Assembly (NCBI GenBank): GCA_023389425.1
Contig: JAEWEK010000228.1
Span: forward strand, 1 to 6,594
Reading direction: 5' to 3'
Origin: Pseudomonadota bacterium
Lineage (GTDB): Bacteria > Pseudomonadota > Gammaproteobacteria > Burkholderiales > Burkholderiaceae_D
Length of the DNA stretch: 6,594 nt
Below the pieces are notes generated by a model. The model did no database searches, was not told the origin of the DNA, and worked only from the letters and a program-made list of their open reading frames with translations. This document shows, piece after piece, positions 1-6,594 of the stretch; position 1 is the first letter of the stretch; each line of letters begins with the position of its first letter. The position numbers and the translations under genes are program-made.

Positions 1-1188
<1,188 letters not shown>

Positions 1189-1195
1189 CATTGAT

Positions 1196-1200
1196 TCCTT
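1196..1200 (-). promoter_or_regulatory. Shine-Dalgarno of lpdA, deciding between two ATGs
   Basis: AAGGA on the minus strand lies 4 nt before the ATG at 1191-1189 and 7 nt before the ATG at 1188-1186. The longer spacing is closer to the usual optimum. It gives a protein beginning MSNAKQFDVVVIGGGPGG, a typical E3 N-terminus, so the downstream ATG is preferred. Confidence 0.6.
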
Positions 1201-1234
1201 GTTTTGCGTTCAGCGCCACCGCTACTTTCAAGGC

Positions 1235-1335
1235 CGTCGTCCCCGCGAAGGCGGGGGTCCCATTTTGCCGATCGAAGCCGCGAACGTCGGCGACGCCAAA
1301 GCGGAAATGGGATTCCCGCCTGCGCGGGAACGACG
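1235..1335. repeat. Facing pair of dRS3-like 31-bp repeats (hairpin-forming)
   Basis: Two 31-bp copies face each other at 1235-1265 and 1305-1335, separated by 39 bp, with 27 of 31 positions identical after reverse complementing. Each copy also contains its own small hairpin. The first has CCCCGC-GAAG-GCGGGG and the second TTCCCGC-CTGC-GCGGGAA. The family resembles the short intergenic repeats with the core TTCCCGCG...GCGGGAA that are scattered through many beta-proteobacterial genomes, related in appearance to the dRS3 repeats of Neisseria. A give-away is the pseudo-peptides they encode in wrong frames, such as DSRLRGND and FPRRRES. The pair lies in the gap between the PspC gene and lpdA, so it would be transcribed and could fold as one long stem or two small hairpins in the lpdA leader. 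An effect on mRNA processing or stability is inference. Confidence 0.85.
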
Positions 1336-1364
1336 TGCAAACTACAGCGCGAACGTTATTGGTC

Positions 1365-1685
1365 TTATTCTTCCGGTACAAAAATCCACAGCAGCAGGTA
1401 AATGCCGAAGCCGAAGCCGAATGCCAGCGTGAAGATGGTGAACATCAGCCTCCACACCCACGACTCCACGCCGGTTGCCTTGGCCAGTCCGCCGCACACG
1501 CCGCCCAGCCAGCGGTCGGTGCGCGAGCGGCGCAGGCTGTTGACGCTGTCCGAGACGGTGGCGCCATCCTTGTTCAGCTTGACGCCCTCCCCCAGCACCC
1601 TGGCCTTGGCCTGCTCGTACTCGGCATCCGACAGGACGCCGGCCTGGTGCAGTTCGTGCAAACGCTTGAGTTCATCAGCGATCAT
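1365..1685 (-). CDS. Small membrane protein with SHOCT-like and PspC domains
   Basis: The 106-residue protein has two parts. Residues 1-34 are a charged helical segment (LKRLHELHQAGVLSDAEYEQ) resembling SHOCT domains, short oligomerisation modules. Residues 51-106 match the PspC domain: RRSRTDRWLGGVCGGLAKATG at 52-72 (the family's GVCGGLA signature), followed by one hydrophobic span (about 78-103, Gly/Phe-rich) and the terminal PEE. PspC proteins sit in the inner membrane and in enterobacteria take part in the phage-shock envelope-stress response. No pspA, pspB or pspF is visible here, so the role is unknown. The start at 1685 is supported by GGAG (1695-1692) 6 nt upstream. It lies 63 bp after odhB and 176 bp before lpdA, all in one direction, so cotranscription is likely. 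Domain calls are confident; an OGDH-related function would be speculation. Confidence 0.92.
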   Translation of the reverse strand: MIADELKRLHELHQAGVLSDAEYEQAKARVLGEGVKLNKDGATVSDSVNSLRRSRTDRWLGGVCGGLAKATGVESWVWRLMFTIFTLAFGFGFGIYLLLWIFVPEE

Positions 1686-1695
1686 CGATCACTCC

Positions 1696-1740
1696 AAAAA
1701 CAGTCGATAAGCACGCGCCGCCCGGCAGGCCAGCGCGCTT
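1696..1740 (-). other. Weak hairpin followed by a T-run between odhB and the PspC gene
   Basis: Reading the minus strand, AAGCGCGC (1740-1733) can pair with GCGTGCTT (1716-1709), 8 bp with one G-U pair, just after the odhB stop. A TTTTT run lies 8 nt further (1700-1696). An intrinsic terminator normally has the T-run directly at the stem, so this is at best a partial attenuator or an RNA 3'-end stabiliser. It may have no function. Confidence 0.25.
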
Positions 1741-1748
1741 GGTCCGGA

Positions 1749-2987
1749 TTACAGGTCCAGCAGCAGGCGGGCCGGATCTTCCAGCGCTTCCTTCATCGCC
1801 ACCAGGCCCAGCACGGCTTCGCGGCCGTCGATGATGCGGTGGTCGTAGGACATGGCCAGGTAGTTCATCGGGCGGATCACGATCTCGCCGTTCTCGACCA
1901 CGGCGCGGTCCTTGGTGGCGTGGATGCCCAGGATCGCCGACTGCGGCGGGTTGATGATCGGGGTCGACAGCATCGAGCCGAACACGCCGCCATTCGAGAT
2001 CGAGAAGGTGCCGCCGGACAGGTCGTCCAGGGTCAGCTTGCCGTCCTTGGCCTTGGCGCCGAATTCACCGATCTTCTTCTCGATGTCGGCGATCGACAGC
2101 TGGTCGGCGTCGCGCAGGATCGGCACCACCAGGCCACGCGGCGAACCGACCGCGATACCGATGTCGAAGTAGCCGTGGTAGATGATGTCGTTGCCGTCGA
2201 CCGAGGCGTTCAGGATCGGGTACTTCTTCAGCGCGGCCACAGCGGCCTTGACGAAGAAGGACATGAAGCCCAGCTTGACGCCGTGTTCTTTCTCGAACTT
2301 GTCCTTGTACTTGTTGCGCAGGTCCATGACCGGCTTCATGTTCACTTCGTTGAACGTGGTCAGGATCGCGTTGGTCGACTGCGACTGCAGCAGGCGCTCG
2401 GCGATGCGGGCGCGCAGGCGGCTCATCGGCACGCGCTCTTCCGGGCGGTCGCCCAGGTTGGCGGCCATTGGTGCGGCCACTTGCTGCAGTGCGGGCTTGG
2501 CGGCCGGTGCCGGCGCGGCGGCCGGCTTGCCTGCCATGGCGGCCAGGGCATCGCCCTTGGTCACGCGGCCATCGCGGCCGGTGCCGGCCACTTGCGCCGC
2601 GCTCATCGCGTTGTCGGCCAGGATCTTGGCGGCGGCCGGCATGGCCACGCCTGCCTTCGATGCCGGCTCGGCGGCTGCCGGTGCGGCTTCGGGCGCTGCC
2701 TGGACCGGGGCGGCCGACACTTGCTGCGGGCTGGTCTGGGCCGACGCCTCGGTGTCGATGATGGCGATGGTTTCGCCCGCGACGACGGTGGCGCCGTCGT
2801 TCTTGATGATCTGGACGATCACGCCGGCCGACGGGGCCGGCAGTTCGAGCACGACCTTGTCGGTCTCGATGTCGATCATGTTTTCATCGCGCGTGACTGC
2901 GTCGCCGACTTTCTTGTGCCAGGCCAGCAGGGTCGCTTCTGCAACCGACTCCGACAGCTGGGGGACCTTGACTTCAACTTGTGCCAT
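1749..2987 (-). CDS. odhB: Dihydrolipoyllysine-residue succinyltransferase, E2 of OGDH
   Basis: This E2 core enzyme (also called sucB) accepts the succinyl group from E1 on a swinging lipoyl arm and transfers it to CoA, giving succinyl-CoA. Domains in order: one lipoyl domain (residues 2-78) with the modified lysine in IETDKVVLE (Lys44); an Ala/Pro-rich linker (about 81-112); a peripheral subunit-binding domain (about 115-151, ending GRDGRVTKGDAL); a second Ala/Pro linker (about 153-170); and the acyltransferase domain (about 180-412). The catalytic motif YDHRIIDG is present with His383 and Asp387. At 412 residues the length is normal for the family (E. coli SucB is about 405). GGAG at 2997-2994 lies 6 nt before the ATG. 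A single lipoyl domain and the position directly after E1 of OGDH argue against pyruvate dehydrogenase E2. Confidence 0.98.
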   Translation of the reverse strand: MAQVEVKVPQLSESVAEATLLAWHKKVGDAVTRDENMIDIETDKVVLELPAPSAGVIVQIIKNDGATVVAGETIAIIDTEASAQTSPQQVSAAPVQAAPEAAPAAAEPASKAGVAMPAAAKILADNAMSAAQVAGTGRDGRVTKGDALAAMAGKPAAAPAPAAKPALQQVAAPMAANLGDRPEERVPMSRLRARIAERLLQSQSTNAILTTFNEVNMKPVMDLRNKYKDKFEKEHGVKLGFMSFFVKAAVAALKKYPILNASVDGNDIIYHGYFDIGIAVGSPRGLVVPILRDADQLSIADIEKKIGEFGAKAKDGKLTLDDLSGGTFSISNGGVFGSMLSTPIINPPQSAILGIHATKDRAVVENGEIVIRPMNYLAMSYDHRIIDGREAVLGLVAMKEALEDPARLLLDL

Positions 2988-3010
2988 TTGTAACTCCGTA
3001 AATTATTCTT

Positions 3011-3023
3011 AGCGCGTCGCGCT
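3011..3023 (-). other. Short hairpin in the odhB leader
   Basis: AGCGC-GAC-GCGCT on the minus strand is a perfect 5-bp stem with a 3-nt loop. It lies 13 nt upstream of the odhB Shine-Dalgarno and is followed by an AU-rich stretch. Together with the larger hairpin before it, it structures the sucA-odhB junction. Function is inferred only from position. Confidence 0.4.
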
Positions 3024-3034
3024 GTGATCTGCAT

Positions 3035-3059
3035 TGGACCGCACGCGCGGTGCGGTCCA
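3035..3059 (-). other. Perfect 10-bp stem-loop directly after the sucA stop
   Basis: TGGACCGCAC and GTGCGGTCCA form an uninterrupted 10-bp stem around a 5-nt GC loop. The stem begins 8 nt after the sucA stop codon in the direction of transcription. No T-run follows (the next bases are ATGCAG), so it is not a canonical intrinsic terminator. Such stems between cistrons commonly protect the upstream message from 3' exonucleases or mark a processing site. That would set the ratio of E1 to E2 message, which is inference here. Confidence 0.65.
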
Positions 3060-3067
3060 TCCTGGGC

Positions 3068-5923
3068 TTACCTGGTCAGAACAAAACCCTTGACCTTCGC
3101 GAACGCGGTCTCCAGCAGTTCCTTCTGCTGCGCGACGTGCTTGTCGCTGTAGCCGACCGCCGGCGCCGCCGATGCCGGACGGCCGGCGTAGGACAGGCGC
3201 TGGCCCGGCTCCATGCTCTCGAAGACGTTGTGCTGGATCTGGAACCACGGACCCTGGTTCTGCGGCTCGTCCTGCGCCCACACCACCTCGGTCGCGTTCG
3301 GGAACTTCTTCAGTTCGGCGGCGAACGACTTGTGCGGGAACGGGTACATCTGCTCGACGCGGATGATGGCCACGTCGTTCGCATTGCGGGTCTTGCGGGT
3401 GTTGACCAGGTCGTAGTAAACCTTGCCCGAGCAGGCGATCACGCGCTTCACCTTGGCCGCGTCGATCTTCTCGTCCACTTCGCCGATGACGGTCTGGAAA
3501 CCGCCCTTGGCCAGTTCGCCCAGGGCCGAGCCGGCGTCCTTGTTACGCAGCAGCGACTTCGGCGTGAAGATGATCAGCGGCTTGCGGAACTGGCGCACCA
3601 TCTGGCGGCGCAGCAGGTGGAAGATCTGCGCGGCGGTGGTCGGCTGCACGACTTGCATATTGTTGTCAGCGGAGAGCTGCAGGAAGCGCTCGATGCGTGC
3701 CGACGAGTGCTCCGGGCCCTGGCCTTCGTAGCCGTGCGGGAGCATCATTACCAGGCCCGAGGCGCGGCCCCACTTCACTTCACCGGAGGCGATGAACTGG
3801 TCGATGACCACTTGCGCGCCGTTGGCGAAGTCGCCGAACTGGCCTTCCCAGATGGTGAGGGTGTTCGGCTCGGCGGTCGAGTAGCCGTATTCGAAGCCCA
3901 GCACCGCTTCTTCCGACAGCACCGAGTCGATGACGGTGAACGGCGCCTGGTTTTCCGAGACGTTCTGCAGCGGCACGTAGGTGCCCGCATCCCATTTCTC
4001 GCGGTTCTGGTCGTGCAGCACGGCGTGGCGGTGCACGAAGGTGCCGCGGCCGGCGTCCTGGCCCGACAGACGGATCGCGTAGCCCGATGCGACCAGCGAG
4101 GCGTAGGCCAGGTGTTCGCCCATGCCCCAGTCGAGGTTCATCTCGCCGCGGCCCATGGTGGCGCGGTCGGCCAGCACTTTTTCGACCAGCGAGTGCAGCT
4201 TGAAGTTTTCCGGCACGGTGGTGATGCGCTGGGCCAGGCGTTTCAGCTCGGTCATCGGCACCGCGGTGTCGGCGGCGTCGGTCCACTTCTTGCCCAGGAA
4301 CGGCGCCCAGTCGACGGCGTACTTGTTCTTGAAGTCGGTCAGCACGGGGTCGTTGGTGTGCTTGCCCGCGTCCATGGCGTCGCGGAAGCCCGCGACCATG
4401 GCGTCGGCGAAGTCGGCGGCGATGGTGCCCTGCGTGGCCAGCTTGTCCGCGTACAGCTTGCGGGTGCCCGGGTGCTTGGCGATCTTCTTGTACATCAGCG
4501 GCTGGGTCAGGGCCGGGGTGTCCTGCTCGTTGTGGCCCAGCTTGCGGTAGCAGACGATGTCGACCACGATGTCCTTGCCGAATTCGGCGCGGTAGTCCAT
4601 CGAGATCTGCGATGCCAGCACGACGGCTTCCGGATCGTCGGCGTTCACGTGCAGGACCGGCGCCTCGATCATCTTGACGACGTCGGTGCAGTACAGGGTC
4701 GAGCGGGTGTCGCGCGGGTCGGAGGTGGTGAAGCCGATCTGGTTGTTGATGACCAGGTGGACGGTGCCGCCGGTGCCGTAGCCGCGGGTCTGCGCCAGGT
4801 TCAGGGTTTCCATCACGACGCCCTGGCCGGCGAATGCGGCGTCGCCGTGCACCAGGATCGGCAGCACCTGCTTGCCGTGCGGGTCGCCGCGGCGGTCCAT
4901 GCGGGCCTTGACCGAACCTTCGACGACCGGGTTGACGATCTCGAGGTGGGACGGGTTGAAGGCCAGCGAAAGGTGGACCGGGCCGCCGGTGGTGGTGATG
5001 TCGCTCGAGAAGCCCTGGTGGTATTTGACGTCGCCCGACGGCAGGTCGTCGGCGTGCTTGCCTTCGAATTCCTCGAACAGCTCGGCCGGCGATTTGCCCA
5101 GGGTGTTGACCAGCACGTTCAGGCGGCCGCGGTGGGCCATGCCGATGACGATCTCCTGCACGCCTTGCTCGCCGGCGCGCTGGATCACTTCGTCCATCGA
5201 GGCGATGAAGGATTCGCCGCCTTCCAGCGAGAAGCGCTTGGCGCCGACGTAGCGGGTGTGGAGGTAGCGTTCCAGGCCTTCGGCCGCGGTCAGGCGCTCG
5301 AGGATGTGCTTTTTCTTTTCGGCGCTGAAGGTCGGGGTCGAACGGATCGACTCGAGCTTCTCCTGCAGCCAGCGCTTTTCGGTCTGGTCGGTCACGTACA
5401 TGAACTCGGCACCGATGGAGCGGCAGTAGGTATCGCGCAGCATGTTCAGCAGGTCGCGCAGCGACGCGTTCTCCTGGCCGAAGTAGGTATTGCTGATGTT
5501 GAACACGGTGTCGAGGTCGGCTTCGGTGAAGCCGTAGAACGACGGTTCGAGTTCAGGAATCGGGGGACGCTCGGTGCGCTGCAGCGGGTCCAGGTTGGCC
5601 CAGCGCACGCCGACGTTGCGGTAGGCCGCGATCAGCTGGGTGACGGCGACGGCCTTGCGCGCGGTCTCCGGATCGGCGCCGGCGGTGACGGTGCGGATCG
5701 GGCCGTGCTTGGCGCGCTCGGCGAAGGAGGCGATCACCGACGAGTGGTCGACGTCCGGACGGCTGGAACCGTCGACGGCCGGGACGTGCTGCATGGCGTC
5801 GAAATAAGCACGCCAGTTGTCGGGGACGGAGCCAGGATTGTTCAGATAGGCTTCGTACAACTCTTCCACGTACGGCGCATTACCGCCGAACAGGTACGAG
5901 TTGGCTTCGTATTGCTGCTTCAT
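3068..5923 (-). CDS. sucA: 2-oxoglutarate dehydrogenase E1 component
   Basis: This thiamine-diphosphate enzyme (also called odhA) decarboxylates 2-oxoglutarate and succinylates the lipoyl group of E2. It is the entry and rate-setting step of the OGDH complex. Its 951 residues compare with 933 in E. coli SucA. The N-terminal arm NSYLFGGNAPYVEELYEAYL (residues 8-27) is the conserved segment thought to bind E2. The active-site motif GMAHRGRLNVLVNTLG contains His264. The thiamine/Mg motif GD...NN starts at Asp361 and ends near Asn394. Further conserved blocks are NADDPEAV, GHNEQDTP, GQFGDFANGAQVVIDQ and HGYEGQGPEHSSARIE (His739). AAAGGTG lies 7 nt before the ATG at 5923 and no better upstream start exists in the frame. 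It is the first gene of the operon and is divergent from the sensor kinase gene. Regulation is probably through its structured leader and the promoter described separately. Confidence 0.99.
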   Translation of the reverse strand: MKQQYEANSYLFGGNAPYVEELYEAYLNNPGSVPDNWRAYFDAMQHVPAVDGSSRPDVDHSSVIASFAERAKHGPIRTVTAGADPETARKAVAVTQLIAAYRNVGVRWANLDPLQRTERPPIPELEPSFYGFTEADLDTVFNISNTYFGQENASLRDLLNMLRDTYCRSIGAEFMYVTDQTEKRWLQEKLESIRSTPTFSAEKKKHILERLTAAEGLERYLHTRYVGAKRFSLEGGESFIASMDEVIQRAGEQGVQEIVIGMAHRGRLNVLVNTLGKSPAELFEEFEGKHADDLPSGDVKYHQGFSSDITTTGGPVHLSLAFNPSHLEIVNPVVEGSVKARMDRRGDPHGKQVLPILVHGDAAFAGQGVVMETLNLAQTRGYGTGGTVHLVINNQIGFTTSDPRDTRSTLYCTDVVKMIEAPVLHVNADDPEAVVLASQISMDYRAEFGKDIVVDIVCYRKLGHNEQDTPALTQPLMYKKIAKHPGTRKLYADKLATQGTIAADFADAMVAGFRDAMDAGKHTNDPVLTDFKNKYAVDWAPFLGKKWTDAADTAVPMTELKRLAQRITTVPENFKLHSLVEKVLADRATMGRGEMNLDWGMGEHLAYASLVASGYAIRLSGQDAGRGTFVHRHAVLHDQNREKWDAGTYVPLQNVSENQAPFTVIDSVLSEEAVLGFEYGYSTAEPNTLTIWEGQFGDFANGAQVVIDQFIASGEVKWGRASGLVMMLPHGYEGQGPEHSSARIERFLQLSADNNMQVVQPTTAAQIFHLLRRQMVRQFRKPLIIFTPKSLLRNKDAGSALGELAKGGFQTVIGEVDEKIDAAKVKRVIACSGKVYYDLVNTRKTRNANDVAIIRVEQMYPFPHKSFAAELKKFPNATEVVWAQDEPQNQGPWFQIQHNVFESMEPGQRLSYAGRPASAAPAVGYSDKHVAQQKELLETAFAKVKGFVLTR

Positions 5924-6034
5924 TCTTGCTCACCTTTCTTCGCGTTTCGCGATTGTGGCGGGTTAATTCAACCTTCCGCGACACGGCCTGACCGGTTAGC
6001 GGATCGCACTTACTACATCAAGTTGTGGGGAAGG
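5924..6034 (-). promoter_or_regulatory. Structured sucA 5' leader, candidate 'sucA RNA' cis-regulatory element
   Basis: A conserved RNA structure called the sucA motif is known in the 5' UTR of sucA in Burkholderiales, near the ribosome binding site. This leader sits in exactly that place. Seen directly, in RNA direction: TCCGC (6003-5999) pairs with GCGGA (5979-5975) and encloses a small stem CGGU/GCCG; GGTT-N5-AACC (5973-5961) follows; then TCGCG-AAA-CGCGA (5952-5940) abuts the Shine-Dalgarno region AAAGGTGAG. An alternative helix, CCTTCC (6034-6029) with GGAAGG (5977-5972), overlaps and would disrupt the first and second stems, as in a two-state switch. I could not align this to the published consensus, so identity with that family rests on position, lineage and the presence of structure. 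Confidence 0.45.
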
Positions 6035-6073
6035 ACTAAAACTACAGAATCCGGGTGCTTGGGAAAGCTGCTC

Positions 6074-6100
6074 AGAATAGCACGCGACATTGTATCGCAA
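6074..6100 (-). promoter_or_regulatory. Candidate sigma-70 promoter of the sucA operon
   Basis: On the minus strand TGC-TATTCT is an extended -10 (hexamer 6079-6074) and TTGCGA (6100-6095) is a fair -35 with a short 15-bp spacer. Transcription would begin near 6067 and give a leader of about 144 nt, enough to contain the folded elements before the sucA ATG. Nearby TACAAT (6094-6089) is an alternative -10 without a good -35. The choice is by eye only. Confidence 0.35.
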
Positions 6101-6108
6101 CATCCCAT

Positions 6109-6153
6109 ACTGCGGAAAAATGACGCAGTTTCAGCGCTTTCGCGACGCTGAAA
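6109..6153. promoter_or_regulatory. Two tandem dyads, possible regulator operators
   Basis: Two perfect inverted repeats abut here. ACTGCG-N9-CGCAGT spans 6109-6129 and TTTCAGCG-N9-CGCTGAAA spans 6129-6153. Both have a 9-bp spacer and share the half-site CWGCG. Their centres (6119 and 6141) are 22 bp apart, close to two helical turns, so bound dimers would sit on the same face. They lie just upstream of the proposed sucA -35, where an activator could act, and also upstream of the divergent kinase gene. I recognise no known regulator consensus. Confidence 0.4.
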
Positions 6154-6211
6154 TACGGGCTGCGACCGAATTTTCCACGGCTCAGCCAGCCAGATGGTTA
6201 CTGAGCGTGCA

Positions 6212-6217
6212 TATAAA
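6212..6217 (+). promoter_or_regulatory. Possible -10 element of the divergent kinase gene
   Basis: TATAAA matches 5 of 6 positions of the -10 consensus, with TG located 4 bp upstream of the hexamer. No convincing -35 lies 16-18 bp upstream. If used, transcription would begin near 6224, which fits translation from the GTG at 6282 better than from the ATG at 6222. Confidence 0.25.
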
Positions 6218-6281
6218 GTTTATGTGTCGCAGCTTTTGCCTTGCAATTACACTCACAACTTTCCAGCTGAACCTTGCCATT

Positions 6282-6594
6282 GTGCGCTTTTCGATCGGTC
6301 ACCGCCTGTTCCTGTCCGTGCTGCTCGCGATCCTCGCGGTGGCGGCGGCCGCCATCGGCCTGATGCGCCATAAGGTACTGGGCAGCTTTTCGGAATACGC
6401 CGTGCAGATCGAGCTGGACCGGCTGGACGGCTTGTCGCAAGACCTGGCGCGCAGCTACGCGAAGCAGCGCTCGTGGGACTTCCTGCCGGCCGGCGACCTC
6501 GCACGCCGGCGCTTCATCGCGGCCGAGATGGGACGGCTGCAGGGCACGCGCAGCCAGGCTTTCGGCTTTCCCGCGCCGCCCGCTCCCCCTGCCC
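6282..6594 (+). CDS. Membrane sensor histidine kinase, BaeS-like, N-terminal fragment
   Basis: Only the first 104 residues are inside the window and the frame is still open at 6594. The protein begins MRFSIGHRLFLSVLLAILAV, an N-terminal transmembrane helix (about residues 8-28) preceded by positive charge. A periplasmic-type segment follows, containing LDRLDGLSQDLARSYAKQRS then WDFLPA (about 46-70). This layout and the pattern of a helix ending in ARSYA followed by a tryptophan-containing WDFL resemble BaeS-type kinases of two-component systems. The segment ends in a Pro/Ala-rich stretch. The HAMP, dimerisation and ATP-binding domains would lie beyond the edge, so the kinase call is inference from the N-terminus. 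The GTG start gives the family-like N-terminus but has no clear Shine-Dalgarno. An in-frame ATG at 6222 would add 20 residues of unusual composition. The gene is divergent from sucA. Confidence 0.72.
   Translation, partial: MRFSIGHRLFLSVLLAILAVAAAAIGLMRHKVLGSFSEYAVQIELDRLDGLSQDLARSYAKQRSWDFLPAGDLARRRFIAAEMGRLQGTRSQAFGFPAPPAPPA

Larger units (their letters stand above)
5924..6281. other. Divergent intergenic region between sucA and the sensor kinase gene
   Basis: This 358-bp stretch contains no convincing gene. It is less GC-rich than the flanking coding regions. From left to right it holds the structured sucA leader, a candidate sucA promoter, two tandem dyads, and a possible promoter for the divergent kinase gene. 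Open frames crossing it have no recognisable product. Confidence 0.8.

Noticed and set aside
1402..1422. Triplet-like direct repeat GCCGAA x3
   Set aside because: It falls inside the PspC gene and encodes the Gly/Phe-alternating part of the transmembrane helix, so it is explained by coding.
3035..3059. Intrinsic terminator after sucA
   Set aside because: The stem is strong but no T-run follows on the transcribed strand, and odhB follows closely with its own ribosome binding site, so termination is unlikely.
3050..6151. A 1033-codon open frame on the plus strand, antisense to sucA
   Set aside because: It lies wholly over sucA in the opposite direction, its composition (V, H, R, D, G, L-rich) is what high-GC codon bias produces on the complementary strand, and no domain is recognisable. 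sucA shows clear family motifs.
6198..6504. Two minus-strand open frames (80 and 83 codons) near the right edge
   Set aside because: Both are antisense to the kinase N-terminus, have low-complexity or unrecognisable sequence and no ribosome binding site of note.

Overview
The window carries the core of a 2-oxoglutarate dehydrogenase (OGDH) operon on the minus strand, plus the beginning of a divergent gene on the plus strand. High GC, strong G/C third-position bias, the odhA(sucA)-odhB-lpdA order and the protein sequences suggest a betaproteobacterium of the order Burkholderiales. Oxalobacteraceae (Massilia-like) is my best guess. This is recognition by eye, not a database result.

Reading the operon in its own direction (right to left): a leader and probable promoter (about 6100-5924) precede sucA/odhA (E1, complete, 951 aa). 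An 80-bp gap with two hairpins follows, then odhB/sucB (E2, complete, 412 aa). After a 63-bp gap comes a small membrane protein with an N-terminal SHOCT-like segment and a C-terminal PspC domain (106 aa). A 176-bp gap holds a facing pair of dRS3-like repeats. Last is lpdA (E3), whose first 396 codons are present and which runs off the left edge. E1 decarboxylates 2-oxoglutarate on thiamine diphosphate, E2 carries the succinyl group on a lipoyl lysine to CoA, and E3 reoxidises the lipoyl group with FAD and NAD+. Together they make the TCA-cycle complex that yields succinyl-CoA. The PspC-type protein is the only member with no obvious role in that reaction.

The 358 bp between sucA and the divergent gene (5924-6281) are less GC-rich. 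They hold the sucA leader, which may correspond to the cis-regulatory 'sucA RNA' known from Burkholderiales, a plausible extended -10 promoter, and two tandem dyads of the form CWGCG-N9-CGCWG. At the right edge the first 104 codons of a membrane sensor histidine kinase resembling BaeS are visible, cut by the window end.

The genes are ordinary central metabolism and I see no mobile element, phage, CRISPR, tRNA or rRNA. The points most worth a second look are the sucA leader RNA, the PspC gene inside the OGDH operon, the repeat pair whose differences preserve base pairing, and the tandem dyads in the divergent promoter region.
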